The notes beneath the pieces were generated by a model. It ran no database searches and was not told the origin of the DNA. It saw only the letters and a program-made list of their open reading frames with translations. A DNA stretch of 64,000 bases, from NCBI GenBank assembly GCA_023101885.1, contig JALPQD010000044.1, positions 3,404,514 through 3,468,513 on the forward strand. Direction: 5' to 3'. This DNA is from Typhlomys cinereus. Taxonomy: Eukaryota > Chordata > Mammalia > Rodentia > Platacanthomyidae. The position numbers and the translations under genes were made by a program. Shown here piece after piece: positions 37,246 through 47,481 of this stretch (the stretch's first letter is position 1; every line of letters starts with the position of its first letter).

Positions 37246-38521
37246 TCAGTACATCTTACCTCATGCTGCTACCATTGTGAGCAGTACCAAAATATCTGTA
37301 ATGAAAATATTTCTATTTGCAGGGTCATTTGGTGGGGGGTGGGTGCATAGGGTGCAAGGGTGGGGTCACCAGCATCTGCTGAAGGATTGAGCATGGCAAG
37401 GTGGAGTGGTGGGAGGCTCTGTGACGGCTCACAATCACAATCTTCCAAGCTGTAATTCCACCTGTGCCCCACCAGTCCCTCCTGGCGTGTTTGTCTCTCC
37501 TCCCTCTGCTCCTCCACCTTACCCCGTGCGAAAGCCAGCTCTGTGGTCCTCCTTCGTTGGCTCTCTGTTTTCCTTGTGCCAGCCTGATGGACTTGGCACA
37601 CCTCTTCTTGGCCATTGCCACACAGGTGTGCTGGGTTGTCCGGGTGTCCGTCCCAGATGCTGACAAATGGTTGGCAGCAGCCTGGAAAGGGAAAACGGAA
37701 AATTTTGGCCAATGTCTTCTGGTCCGATTCCTTAGTCACCTGGAGAGTTCCCTACCGTATCGTCCAAGCTTTAAGATAAAGGTTCAGACTGTTCTTCCTC
37801 AGCCCCTCCCTACTGTGTACATAACCTCCATTCTCGTTTCTTGTTGGTTCCCTATCCATGTTCTTTCCTGTTCTACTCAGTTAGGGATATGATTGATCAG
37901 CATGTAGACATGCTCACTTCAGGCAGGGACCTGTGGGCCAATCTGTGTGCTCGTGTGCTGTCGCTTGGCTCGGTCTGGTGGCGCGGCTACCCTGTTTCCT
38001 GGCATGGAAGACCTGCATCTTCTCTTAAGGCCACACCTATTTGGCAAGCTCTTCTATGTCACTTGCCTGAAGGAGGGCTCGAAGAATGAAGGTGATAGGT
38101 AATATGGGGTTGGTACTGGCTGGACATGAGAGAGTATGGAAAGAATTTTTTTTTTCAAAGCGTTTTATTGCATTAGATTTTAGTGCCTGTAAACAATTAC
38201 AGCATTCGGGGAGTGCAGGCTTTAAATGAGAAACACAACTTAAAGCAGTCGGATAAAATGGCACAGGCTCCGGAAATCTATAATTAAATGTATTTTTGAA
38301 AATGAAAAATATAGTGTAACATCTGGTTTATTTCACTACAGAAATGCCTGGGTAATGCTTAGATAAATAAGTGTGATTGACTCTGGCTGATATTTGAGTT
38401 TCTCTCTGCAAAATGACTGTGTTTTAATTGCATTTTTTTCCCTACTTGGTTCTGTTTATGTTGTAGGCAACAAATTATTCACACACCCATACATAGAGAA
38501 CATGGCTCTTCTTTGGAAAAT
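37246..38521. other. Unique DNA upstream of the exon
   Basis: 37380-38090 is GC-richer than its surroundings with open frames on both strands. 38150-38520 is AT-rich intron leading into the splice acceptor. A splice-flanked minus-strand segment at 37523-37681 is discussed as a finding. Confidence 0.45.
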
Positions 38522-38549
38522 CTAATGTTCATTTTCTGTTTTGTTGCAG
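38522..38549 (+). promoter_or_regulatory. Branch point, polypyrimidine tract and 3' splice site
   Basis: A ctaat branch-like motif at 38522-38526 is followed by a T-rich stretch and the acceptor ttgttgcag ending at 38549. Spacing of about 24 bases is typical of mammalian introns. It defines the left edge of the exon at 38550. Confidence 0.6.
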
Positions 38550-38612
38550 CGGATATTCAACTCCTTGGTGTACACGGAGAAAATCTCAAACGGAGAAAGT
38601 GAAGTCCAGCAG
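38550..38612 (+). CDS. Candidate internal coding exon (21 codons, phase 0-0), gene not recognised
   Basis: The 63-bp segment is preceded by a T-rich tract ending ttgttgcag and followed by gtaaga after a CAG, so both splice sites match the mammalian consensus closely. A branch-point-like ctaat lies at 38522-38526, about 24 bases before the acceptor. Read from the first base, the segment is open and encodes 21 residues starting RIFNSLVYTEK and ending GESEVQQ: polar, acidic and probably helical. A second frame is also open but gives a less protein-like peptide; the third contains a stop. The exon length is a multiple of three, so skipping it would keep frame. Flanking sequence is free of recent repeats, unlike most of the window. 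I could not assign the peptide to a family. If real, it belongs to a + strand gene with introns extending beyond this window in both directions. A cryptic splice-like segment is the alternative. Confidence 0.7.
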
Positions 38613-38618
38613 GTAAGA
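38613..38618 (+). promoter_or_regulatory. 5' splice site after the 63-bp exon
   Basis: The sequence CAG|gtaaga matches the mammalian donor consensus at nearly every position. It defines the right edge of the exon ending at 38612. Confidence 0.65.
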
Positions 38619-38883
38619 CGCTACTGAGCACAGCACTCCGGGGTCCGTTGGCTTTTAGATGTGTGGCGTCCTCTCTCTTGAGCAGTCTCCATGAGAGGCT
38701 GATGGCCTGTGCTCTCTGCTCAGGCACCTTTCATGCCAAGTGGTGATATCCGTACACTCAACTGCTCAGAAACAGGTGAAGAATATGCATGTTGAAAAAT
38801 GTGGATGGTTCTTCGAAGCCTTCCCTTTTTGTTTCGAACCTCTTCAATCTGATTCAACTCTTAAAAAAAAAAAAAAAGGAAAG

Positions 38884-39068
38884 TAGGCCAGAGAGATGTC
38901 TCAGCTGGCAAAGATATCTATGGACAAAACTTGTGATCTGAATTTGATCACCAGAGTCCAACATGGTGGAAGAAGAGAGCCAACTTTTGAAAGTTATCCT
39001 CTGAATTCTACCCATGCCTTGTAGCATATATGTGTTCTCTCTCTCTCTCTCTCTCACAAATACCAAAA
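38884..39068 (+). mobile_element. B3-like SINE, sense
   Basis: ggccagagagatgtctcagc, aacatggtggaagaagagag, gttatcctctgaattctacc and (CT)n at 39039-39055 give the B3 order. It sits about 270 bases past the coding exon and is the nearest interspersed repeat to it. Confidence 0.7.
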
Positions 39069-39439
39069 TTTATTTCTTCCAATGGAGAAATTAAATATCT
39101 ACACTTTGGAACCCCCCAAATAACCCCCACACTACATTCTGGTTTCCTGTATATCTTTTGTTCCTGATAAACCACTTAACTCAATGAGCTATAGCCTCCT
39201 AACCTTCTAGAAAGGGTATCGAGGTATCTGCCCTGTGAGACTGAGAGAAGGAAGTGGTATCAGATGAACCGAGAACAGAATAAAATCCTCATCTCCGAGG
39301 AAGGTTCTGGCACAGAAACAGCCATGCGCGCTGGCCTCTTTGTGACTGTTCTTTTCTCTTGATTTCGTCTTCTCTTCTTTTGCTTTGGTCTTCTGTGCTC
39401 TGAGCAGTCAGGAAGTTTAGAGGCCAGAGTCTGTATTTC

Positions 39440-39880
39440 TAGCTGGCTTCAAATGGTCTGCCTCCTCAATTAAAGCGCAGTTTTGGTGAGGTTGGTCATA
39501 AATAATTAGCCATCGCTGGAGAAGAAGAGCGATCGGGAGGAGGAGGTTTTAATTTCAACTAATCTACCAAGTGCATTACAGCATGTGACCGTCAACCAGT
39601 AATTTGAAGCTGGAACTGAAACTCAAGTGAGAAACAGAAACAAGCTAAAGCCAGAGCGTAGCAGCAGAGTGCACATGAAAGAAAACAACAGAAGAGACTG
39701 CACCACCGCGTAAACTCTTTCAGTTCCCGCTGTTATTTTATTCATGGTGACCGCTTGACCTGACCTAAGCTTCCAAAGTGCTTTCCAGAAGAAAAAGCTT
39801 TTCGTTAGGGTGAAGCTATTTATAGGGGAGTTATTTATCTACAATAAATGACTGTGGTTTAGCTCTCAAGTTCAGTATTT
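39440..39880. promoter_or_regulatory. Candidate conserved non-coding element downstream of the exon
   Basis: About 440 bases without interspersed repeats or microsatellites, rich in transcription-factor-like motifs (ataattag, gttatttatc, ctatttatag). It has balanced composition and looks like intronic enhancers that stay conserved across mammals. Conservation itself cannot be seen from one genome. Confidence 0.35.
39816..39825 (+). promoter_or_regulatory. MEF2-like site in a candidate conserved element
   Basis: ctatttatag fits the MEF2 consensus (C-T-A, four A/T, T-A-G) exactly and lies in repeat-free DNA 1.2 kb after the exon. A 10-mer alone is weak evidence. Confidence 0.35.
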
Positions 39881-39903
39881 CCTGTTTATGAACATTGATG
39901 TGT

Positions 39904-39962
39904 ATGTGTGTGTGTTGTTGTTGTTGTTGTTGTTGTAGTAATAATGGTGGTGGTGGTGGTAG
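39904..39962. repeat. (TG)n(TTG)n(TGG)n compound microsatellite
   Basis: tgtgtgtgtg, then about seven TTG units, a short gap, and about five TGG units. Confidence 0.95.
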
Positions 39963-40484
39963 TTTGGTAGGTTAACTAAGATAGGGATACACGTATCCTT
40001 AGGTATTATTTAAAAACAAACAGCTGAAATCATAACAAGGAAGATTTGGTTTGCAACTCCCAACTCTTACCTTTTGAACCCCTGATTTTCTTGTCTTCCA
40101 GCAAGCTGGTAGGTGCTTTAGGGTCAGTAAATCTTAGAGTTTTTATGGGAAATAGTTTCTACCCAAAGCTTGTTCGAGGAAACTTTCCAGAATACAGTGG
40201 CTATTTGATGACATTTTAAAGAGAAACGGATCTAGGGATATCGCTTTTGTCCTTTCCCTTGAAGCAACAGATACAAGTTCTTCTCTGACTGCCTCCAAGT
40301 GTGCAGCTGATCTATTTTTTTTTTGTACCAACATCGTCTATGGTTTCCTTTAACTAGTTACTAGTGAATTCCGAAGCCTCCCACCATAGTCTTTAGAAGT
40401 CAGAGCAGACCCTGCTTGGAGACCATACCATCTTAATACATTCTCACATGCTTGCAAATAGCCTCCAAGAACAAGAAATCATCT

Positions 40485-40580
40485 TGCCACAGAGGGAGTA
40501 AAATTGAGGCCCTGAGAAGTAGAACAAGTTATCTGTACTCTCATGACTATTAAACAAGAGAGTGGACTTTCAAAAATTAG
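40485..40580 (+). repeat. MIR fragment
   Basis: taaaattgaggccctgagaa followed by gtagaacaagttatctgtac matches the MIR 3' half. Confidence 0.5.
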
Positions 40581-40889
40581 TTTGCCTTAAGTGTTCTTAA
40601 TTTGAGAGCTTGTTTTGATGGCGTATGTATTCATTCCAAAGAGGCATCTCTTTCAAACTTTATCTGGAAAATCCAAGTGAGAGAGACTCCCTCCAAGTCT
40701 GTTCTACATGTCTTCTCACTGATTGACAAGGCCTTCTTTTCTATACCACACACACCTAACTTTTTCAGTCTCTCTACCCTGTCCATCAGAAACACAAGTG
40801 GATCTATGCCCCTCTGTGGCTAGTATATAGAGATAGGTCCTCTTTATCATTTAACCTAGATCTTAACACATTAAGTCCTGAAAAATTTC

Positions 40890-40975
40890 TTATGTGATCT
40901 CATTTCTGTATCATTTCAACCCTGTGGGCAGCATAACAATAAAAGTACTCAGTTGCATTTTTACTGAAACATTTT
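40890..40975 (+). repeat. MIR-like fragment
   Basis: tgtgatctcatttctgtatc followed by atttcaaccctgtgggcagc matches the mid-MIR. Confidence 0.45.
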
Positions 40976-40987
40976 CCGTCATTTTAT

Positions 40988-41056
40988 TTTTATTATTATT
41001 GCTGTTATTATTAGTAGTAGTAGTCGTCGTCGTAGTACCAGTAGTAGTAGTATTTT
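40988..41056. repeat. (ATT)n(AGT)n(CGT)n compound microsatellite
   Basis: Tandem trinucleotides shifting from ATT to AGT, then TCG/CGT, then AGT. They lie at the tail end of the split antisense SINE. Confidence 0.9.
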
Positions 41057-41271
41057 AGTGTGTGTCTGTGTGAATCAGAGGTCACTGTGTGTACCTATAG
41101 AAGCCCACAGGTGACTTTTGGGAGTTATCCTAGATTTCTCTACCTTCTTTGTGCTTTGCTCTTGGGTTTCCTAGGTCCTGCCTTCCAGAGACAGAAGTGC
41201 AGTCATTTCTTTTTTTAAAATTTTTTTTTATTATTATTTATTCAACTGTGCGCATGTGCGTGTGTATGTGC

Positions 41272-41332
<61 letters not shown>

Positions 41333-41662
41333 TGTGTAGAACCACGGACGAATTCACGAACCACCATGGACGCCTCCACCTCCTTCTGCCCCGGGATTCA
41401 CAGGCTCCGCCCTACCAGGACCAGAAGCGCAGGCCGCCCCCGCTTCCGCCTGGCGTCTATACGTGGGATCTGGGGTCTATACGTGGGATCTGGGATCCGA
41501 GCTCAGGACCTTCCGCCTGCAAGGCGGAGGCTTAACCCCTGAGCCACCTCTCCAGCCCCCATTTCTTTCTGTGGGGCTTTTATGTGGGATTCGGGATCGG
41601 AACTCAGGTCCTTCTGCTTTTGAGGCAGATTCTTAATCCCTGAGCTACCTCTCCAAGCCCTT
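41057..41662 (-). mobile_element. Older SINE of the same family, split by the insertion at 41213
   Basis: The left part (41057-41203) and the right part (41569-41662) join into one diverged antisense copy. The right part holds the tRNA-like head, ending ctgagctacctctccaagccc. It is clearly older than its insert. Confidence 0.8.
41213..41559 (-). mobile_element. Young tRNA-derived SINE, antisense, nested in an older copy
   Basis: Read on the minus strand this is nearly identical to the copy at 47237, including the GC-rich body and the (CA)n/(CG)n section (here 41262-41334 as GC and TG runs). A direct repeat catttcttt lies at 41204-41212 and 41560-41568. The outer flanks together form one older member of the same SINE family. 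It also carries a perfect 20-base tandem duplication at 41455-41474 and 41475-41494. Confidence 0.9.
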
Positions 41663-41857
41663 CTGTCACTTTATTAAGATGACACTACTGTAGACTTCTG
41701 ATATCATCTCCCCCTCTTCTTCCCTATATTCTTTCTCCTCCTCTTTCCCCTTTGTCCATTCTTTCAAATTTCTCTTCCCCTCCCCTCCCCTCCTTTCTTC
41801 TGCCCTCCCCTCCCCTCCTCTCCTTTTCTCCTCCTCTTCCTCCATTTTCCCTCCCTT

Positions 41858-42052
41858 CTTTCACAGGGTTTCACATATCCCAGGGTGGCCTTGATCTGCC
41901 AAGGATGACCTTGAACTTCTGATCCTCCTGTTTTCACTTCTCTGAGGCTACAAGTGTGAACCACTATGCCCACTTTATGCAATGCTGGGGTTAGAACATG
42001 GGGCCTCATGCCTGTCAGCAGTCCTTGTACCAGCTGAGCTATATCCAAGCCC
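41858..42052 (-). mobile_element. B1-ID composite SINE, antisense
   Basis: Antisense B1 (tttcacatatcccagggtgg, ccttgaacttctgatcctcc, gaaccactatgcccac), then antisense ID (gctggggttagaacatgggg, tgagctatatccaagcccc). A polypyrimidine stretch lies to the left. Confidence 0.75.
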
Positions 42053-42286
42053 CTACAATTTTTTTTTCACTTGATCAAAAACTGTCTTAAAACTTTGAGC
42101 CCCGTGATACAAAATCTCTAGGGAAATGCTTACCTGACACATTCACTTTCTATATGTAAACTACCCTCCATAGCAGCCTTTCACACTTCTGTCTTTGAAC
42201 TTCAGACGTTGGAAATTGATTAAGCTGTTTTGTGAAATTTATCAAATATGTAAAGTATATAAGTGTATAATAAAGAAATATGCTAA

Positions 42287-42601
42287 GATGGAGAAATTGC
42301 TCAGAGGTTAAGTCTTTGCTTCAGAAGCAAAAGGATCTGAGTTCAGGTTCCAGATCCCATGTTAAAAAGTGCTGGGTAAAAAATCGCAGGGCAGAAATGG
42401 CAGGAGCCTGCATTTCCAGCCCTGGAGCTTGGGAAATGCCAGAGCAAAAACACAAAGGAGGCAGAGCCATCCAGGATGATTCCCGAAGTCACCCTTGGAC
42501 CTCTGTAGGCATACACAGGGTGAACCCTTTTCTGCCCACATACTCGTGCACACTCATACACATACACCCCACACCCATACACGCCAAAAATAAAAAAAAG
42601 C
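42287..42601 (+). mobile_element. tRNA-derived SINE, sense
   Basis: The tRNA-like head gatggagaaattgctcagag, B box gttcaggttcc, body motif aggatgattcccgaagtcac, CA-rich tail and A-rich end all match the family. Imperfect direct repeats aatatgctaa and aatatgttaa lie at 42277-42286 and 42602-42611. Confidence 0.85.
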
Positions 42602-43359
42602 AATATGTTAAAGCAAATGTCCCCAACTAACGCCCAGCTAATGACATAAAACATTACTTCACTTTAGGGCCCTTGTGGTACTTGCCAAATGGGGTGTGCT
42701 GTTCTTAGTCCCAGGGGTAACTTCCTTGTAATTTTTAATTAGTCATTCCCTTTCAGGTTTCAGCATTTTGATTTGTTTTGTGCATGTAAGCATCCCAAAT
42801 GAAATCTTAGGTTGGCTGTTTTCATGTGATCCTTCAGCATCTGCTCCTTTTACTGGTAGTTCTTCGGAAGCACCTGTGTTCATATCTGCAGCTTAGGCTC
42901 ATTAATTTTTAATTCTGTGGTGTCACATGTGTGCAGTTTTTGCTCCCACTTTACAATTGATTTTTGGGGGGGGGTTATTTCTAGCATTTTGACTTCTGTT
43001 CACATCTCTTTACTGTTTTGAGAGGATCATTCTTCAATCACTGGGTCCCTGTTATCCCCAACTTCCTGCCTGCAAAATGTCGCGGGGACCATGGGTTGTG
43101 TGTGTGTGTGTGTGTGTGTCCACGTTTCGTTTCCAAATGCGGGAAGGAGCAGATGTGAGGTGACTGTTGTGCCCCAGTGGAAAATCACTTTTCTGGATTT
43201 GAGCATGACTAGATTGTGCCAACTGCCCCACATTGGCAGTCCTGGGCACTCTCTTAAAGCTGTTATTCTTATAACAGTTTCGGTGAGTTACATCCTCTTC
43301 AATACTTGATGTCATTTTGACTTTCTACATATGTATAGTCTATGTTTATGGTTGCTTTT

Positions 43360-43430
43360 CATATTTCTGAGGTGCTCAGGATTGAACCCAGGGCTGTATG
43401 CATGCTAGGCAGCTACTCTACTAGTCTTTC
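43360..43430 (-). mobile_element. ID-like SINE, antisense
   Basis: gaggtgctcaggattgaacc, cagggctgtatgcatgctag and gcagctactctactag resemble an antisense ID core. Confidence 0.6.
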
Positions 43431-43770
43431 ATATGGACTTTATATGTCATGTCTATTCATAGTTTTGATACTGTTTATTGAGTGGTTTATTTTAGAAATG
43501 CTGCCTACATTTTAGATCAGCAGCTCCAGAGAGCAGCTTGGGAAAATAAAGGTATTTTTGTTACGGATTGTCATGTGTAGAGCATTCACTAGCTGTATGT
43601 GACTTTGAATCACCTGAGTTATGTCTGGAGATAATGAATAATTGAGTTTAAGATTTCATTTGACTATAAGGTTGTCATATTGGCAGTACCTTGCATATTT
43701 GTATTTCATAAAGGTCACGTATCCCTTCACCTCTTTTAAAGTATTAAGATTTTCCCAAATCAGTTTTTAT

Positions 43771-43771
<1 letters not shown>

Positions 43772-43808
<37 letters not shown>

Positions 43809-43822
43809 CACACACACACGTG
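43772..43822. repeat. (TG)n(CG)n(CA)n alternating purine-pyrimidine tract
   Basis: About 51 bases of strictly alternating purine and pyrimidine. The right part (tgtgtgcgcgcgcacaca) is self-complementary. Confidence 0.95.
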
Positions 43823-44405
43823 CATGTTCCATGAAGTAAAATTATCTTATCTTTCAAAAATATCCAAGGGCTCTGAAGTATTGGCTTCTGAATTTTTTTT
43901 TCTGAAATTCAAGTAAATATTCAGTTTTGGTTTCTCCTCTGATGGATTCCTGAACAATCTCATGTTGAGCAGTCTGTCCCTTTCTTCATTGTTTGTGATA
44001 GTCAAGTTTCTCTGTGTGTGAAAGTTTGATTTGGTTCCACTGGTCTTGCCTTGTGCCAGTGTCACACTCAGTTACTGGTTACTTTTATAATGAGTTTTGA
44101 AACCCTGTGTGTTGGCTCCACTCCATGTCCATCGTGATGTCCCCTGCTGACCACCCTGAGGCTTATCTCCATCTCCAGTGGCCTATGCTGCCATCAAAAT
44201 GGAAGCTCCGGGTCTCCAGATTTGGGCCACCCACTGAGGACCAGCGGCACCTTACACTGGCTTTCTTCCCCTATTTCCTGCTTTCACTCTGAGGATCCAG
44301 AGCCCCTCCCTGTGGGTCTTTTCTTCCATTTATGCCACTATCCCCTGAACAATAAGAACAATTTGAATTGGTTATAAGAAAAGTGAAAAACTATTCATTC
44401 AAAAG

Positions 44406-44552
44406 AAAGGCTGGGGAGGTGATTTAGGGTTAAAGCCTTTACCTCAAAAGCAAAAGGTCCTGAGTTTAAATCCCCAGATTCCACATAAAAATCCCGGGTG
44501 TATATGACAGCAAATATCCCTGAGCCATATTTGAAGCCCAGAGTTATTTTTA
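44406..44552 (+). mobile_element. tRNA-derived SINE, 3'-truncated
   Basis: The head ggctggggaggtgatttagg, gagtttaaatccccagattc and the cacataaaaatcc motif mark the first 140 bases of the family. The rest is missing, and an antisense copy follows directly. Confidence 0.75.
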
Positions 44553-44563
44553 TATACGTTTTT

Positions 44564-44885
44564 TCAATTTTTATTTATTTCTTTGTGCATGTCTGTGTGA
44601 GTGTGAGTGTGTGTATGTGTGTGGTTCTGTCTGTATCAGAAAACACTGTGTCTCTGTGGAGGTCCAAGGATGACTTTGGGAATCACCCTGGATTGCTTCT
44701 ACCTCTTTTTTGCTTTTCTCGGGGATTTCCCAGACTCCCTCTTCCACAATCAGAAGTGCAGCCCCCCTTCAATTTGCCCTGTGCCATTTCTACCTGGTGG
44801 TTTTACATGGGACCCGAGATCCAAACTAAAGTCCCTGTGCTTGCAAGGCAGAGTCTTAACCTCTGAGCCATCTTTTCTAGACTTG
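44564..44885 (-). mobile_element. tRNA-derived SINE, antisense
   Basis: The antisense order is a TG-rich tail, ccaaggatgactttgggaat, gttttacatgggacccgaga, then the head ending ctctgagccatcttttctag. Direct repeats tatacgttttt lie at 44553-44563 and 44886-44896. With the sense fragment just upstream it makes a head-to-tail inverted pair. Confidence 0.85.
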
Positions 44886-44999
44886 TATACGTTTTTGTAT
44901 TATCTAAGATCCTGATATAACTTTTCCGTCATTTTACTTTAGAGTCCATTTGAACTAGAACCCTGTGAATTATTGCCATCCTTTTTTACTAAGAAAATC

Positions 45000-46154
45000 C
45001 TCTTGAGAGTCAGCTTGTATTTGTGCATATATATAACTTGGCAGGAAATCCAATGTGTTAATATCTTTAGTTAAGGGAGCAAAGTAATTAACACTAATAG
45101 AAAACATTTCCTAATTCTGGACTCTTATCCCAGAATTCTATGTGACATGCTGTTTTTCTTCATTGTCCCTATTGTGACTTTTACATTAGCCCTCGCAGCC
45201 TGTGCTTAAATTGCCTAATGAATATGTTCAAGTCGTTGATTTGTTCCCTATATGCAGTCCTCCTGCAAAGACCTGGGTAGCAACCTTAGAAAAAGAAAAT
45301 CCACTGCACACATTTCTATAAGGAACGTTTCCCATGGATTCTGGTCTTGAGTCATTCAAGAGATTACCTAGTGTGCGCATATAAATCCACTGTGTCAAAT
45401 CAAATCCAAGTCAAGAAAACTAAATTTTCAAGCAAGTGGCTCTAAGAGGTCTAAAATATGCTCAGCCAAGGTGAAGCAGGCTTGAAGGAAGAAGAAAGGA
45501 AAGCAGACCAAGCTTATGAAATGCTGATTCAGGTCACCAAAAGGACTGAAAGCCGCCTTGAACTTGCTTCCCATGGCTTCGGTCTTTTTCCTCAATTGCT
45601 TCTGTAATTATTTAAGCTGCAAATATGTTTTCATAACTGATTACTCAGGAGCTGTTGAGTTGCCAGCAGCTGTGGTTTGGGAGGACTGCGGAACTCATTT
45701 GGAATGGGCAAATGTGGTGAGAACCACTTGTACTGGAGTGGAGGTAGACGTGGCATTCGGTCAAGGACTTTCCTTGAGCCCTCCTTCCCCCTTCCACAGT
45801 TTCCCCATGCCGTGTCCGGACCATATCTACCAGAAGAAAACATGCAGCTCTCCAGTTGCAAACACATAGAAAACCTCTTTTTGACGCCCCTTCAACCTCC
45901 ACCTGCTGCCCCGATTCTTTCTCAGAAACACAACCACCCAGAGAACCAACAGTCTCCACTTTGCCGTTCCACAGTCCTCATTCCCATGGCCAGCACTTGG
46001 GAGCCACAGAGTCTTCCTGTCTTCTCCGTTCATCTTCCTGGTCCCCTGGGTCTGCAGAGCACCACACTCGCTTCCTTGCCAGTTGGGGCACATTCCTGTC
46101 CTGGAGCCCCGCACTGGTGCCACTGTGTTATCTGTCCCCATGGGCCTTGACCTC
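45000..46154. other. Unique DNA
   Basis: No clear repeat. Frames up to 157 codons on both strands at 45650-46150 overlap one another and look accidental in GC-richer sequence. Confidence 0.45.
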
Positions 46155-46290
46155 TTTGGACTCTTCTCAGATGTCCCCTCAATGAAGAGGTCTCCAGGTC
46201 TACCACCTAGCTACCCAGATTCTCATTCTCACTCACTGTGCTCCACCGTTTAATTTCACATAGCATGTATTGCCTTCTATTTCAACTGCA
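46155..46290 (+). repeat. LINE-2 3' fragment, sense
   Basis: tctcagatgtcccctcaatg, aagaggtctcc and tttaatttcacatagcatgt follow the L2 3' end order. Confidence 0.5.
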
Positions 46291-46365
46291 CTGGCCTTTG
46301 AAAGACTTGTTTGGGGTAATCTTTCTTCCTATATTTTCTGAAGGAATATAAAACTGGTGTTATTT

Positions 46366-46412
46366 CTTAAAAATATGTTTTATTTGTTTATTTTATTGTG
46401 TGGTGTGTGTGT

Positions 46413-46498
<86 letters not shown>

Positions 46499-46682
46499 TG
46501 TGTGTCCCTGTGGAAGACCAAGGTGCTTCCATCTCCTTTTTTCTTGGCTCTGGGATTTCGCAGGCTCTGCCCACTATGGTCAGAAGTACAGGCTGCCACT
46601 GTTTCTGCGTGACCTGGGATCCAAACTAAGGACCTCCTGCTTGAGAGACAGAGTCTTAACCTCTGAGCCATCTCTCCAGCCC
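46366..46682 (-). mobile_element. tRNA-derived SINE, antisense, with (TG)n(GA)n tail
   Basis: The antisense head ends ctctgagccatctctccagc. The body includes tgcttccatctccttttttc and ctgggatccaaactaagg. The tail is a pure (TG)n followed by (GA)n at 46400-46496. Near-identical direct repeats tggtgttattt and tgatgttattt lie at 46355-46365 and 46683-46693. Confidence 0.87.
46400..46496. repeat. (TG)n(GA)n compound microsatellite
   Basis: TG repeats with two short interruptions, then a pure GA run. It is the tail of the antisense SINE ending at 46682. Confidence 0.95.
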
Positions 46683-46855
46683 TGATGTTATTTTTTGTTT
46701 GCTTGCTTGAATGTTCATAGAATTCATCACAGCACCATTCAGATGTGGTGGTTTTTTGTGGTTTTGCATTGTTCACTGTGGATAAGGGTTTTGCTGGTGT
46801 CTGTGGATATGACTTTTTGTGTCATCTGGTGTGGGTATTGCTAAGTTGCTGTGTT

Positions 46856-47055
46856 GCTTCTGCTTCTCCTCTTCTTCCCCCTTCTCCTCCTCTTCCTCCC
46901 ACTCTTCTCCTTTTCGTCTCTTCTTCCTCCTTTTTCTTTTCCTGCTCCTCCCCTACTTTTTCCTTCTCTTCCTGCTTCCCATCCTTCTCTTCCCCCTCCT
47001 CTTCCTAGTTTTCTTTCTCTTCCTCCTACTTTTGCTCTTCTGCCTCTTTCTTCTT
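46856..47055. repeat. C/T-rich tract
   Basis: About 200 bases of CTTCCTCC-type sequence. The Ser/Leu/Phe-rich or Arg/Glu-rich frames through it are compositional artefacts. Confidence 0.9.
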
Positions 47056-47236
47056 CAAAAAAATGTGTCCTTTCCATTTAAGTTCTCAAATCTGTTGATA
47101 CAAATGTGCTTATAACATTCTGTCTTTTTAATACTGTCAGTGGACCAGGAGAAGAATAATGGAATGAAATGCATGAAACAAAATGCTTCCTAATTCTTTG
47201 AGAAGATTAGTGAGATAGATAAACTTTTAGTCTTTC

Positions 47237-47434
47237 GGGCTGGAGAGGTGGCTCAGGGGTTAAGCCTCCGCCTTGCAGGCGGAAGGTCCTGAGTTCGGAT
47301 CCCAGATCCCACGTATAGACGCCAGGCGGAAGCGGGGGCGGCCTGCGCTTCTGGTCCTGGTAGGGCGGAGCCTGTGAATCCCGGGGCAGAAGGAGGTGGA
47401 GGCGTCCATGGTGGTTCGCGAGTTCGTCCGTGGT

Positions 47435-47481
<47 letters not shown>

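Noticed and set aside
37269..37892. Frames of 113-156 codons on both strands as a possible processed pseudogene
   Set aside because: I could not match any of them to a known protein; kept only the splice-flanked interval as a weak finding.
45640..46185. Five overlapping frames of 78-157 codons on both strands
   Set aside because: Mutually overlapping, no domain, region partly an LINE-2 remnant.
46400..46496. Tandem repeats as a CRISPR-like array
   Set aside because: Simple dinucleotide microsatellite in eukaryotic DNA; no repeat-spacer pattern.
46819..47115. Overlapping frames of 76-98 codons, Leu/Ser/Phe-rich or Arg/Glu-rich
   Set aside because: Compositional product of the C/T-rich tract, open in several frames at once.
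47237..47310. Possible tRNA gene from A and B boxes
   Set aside because: No cloverleaf acceptor stem or proper tRNA 3' end; it is the tRNA-derived head of a SINE.
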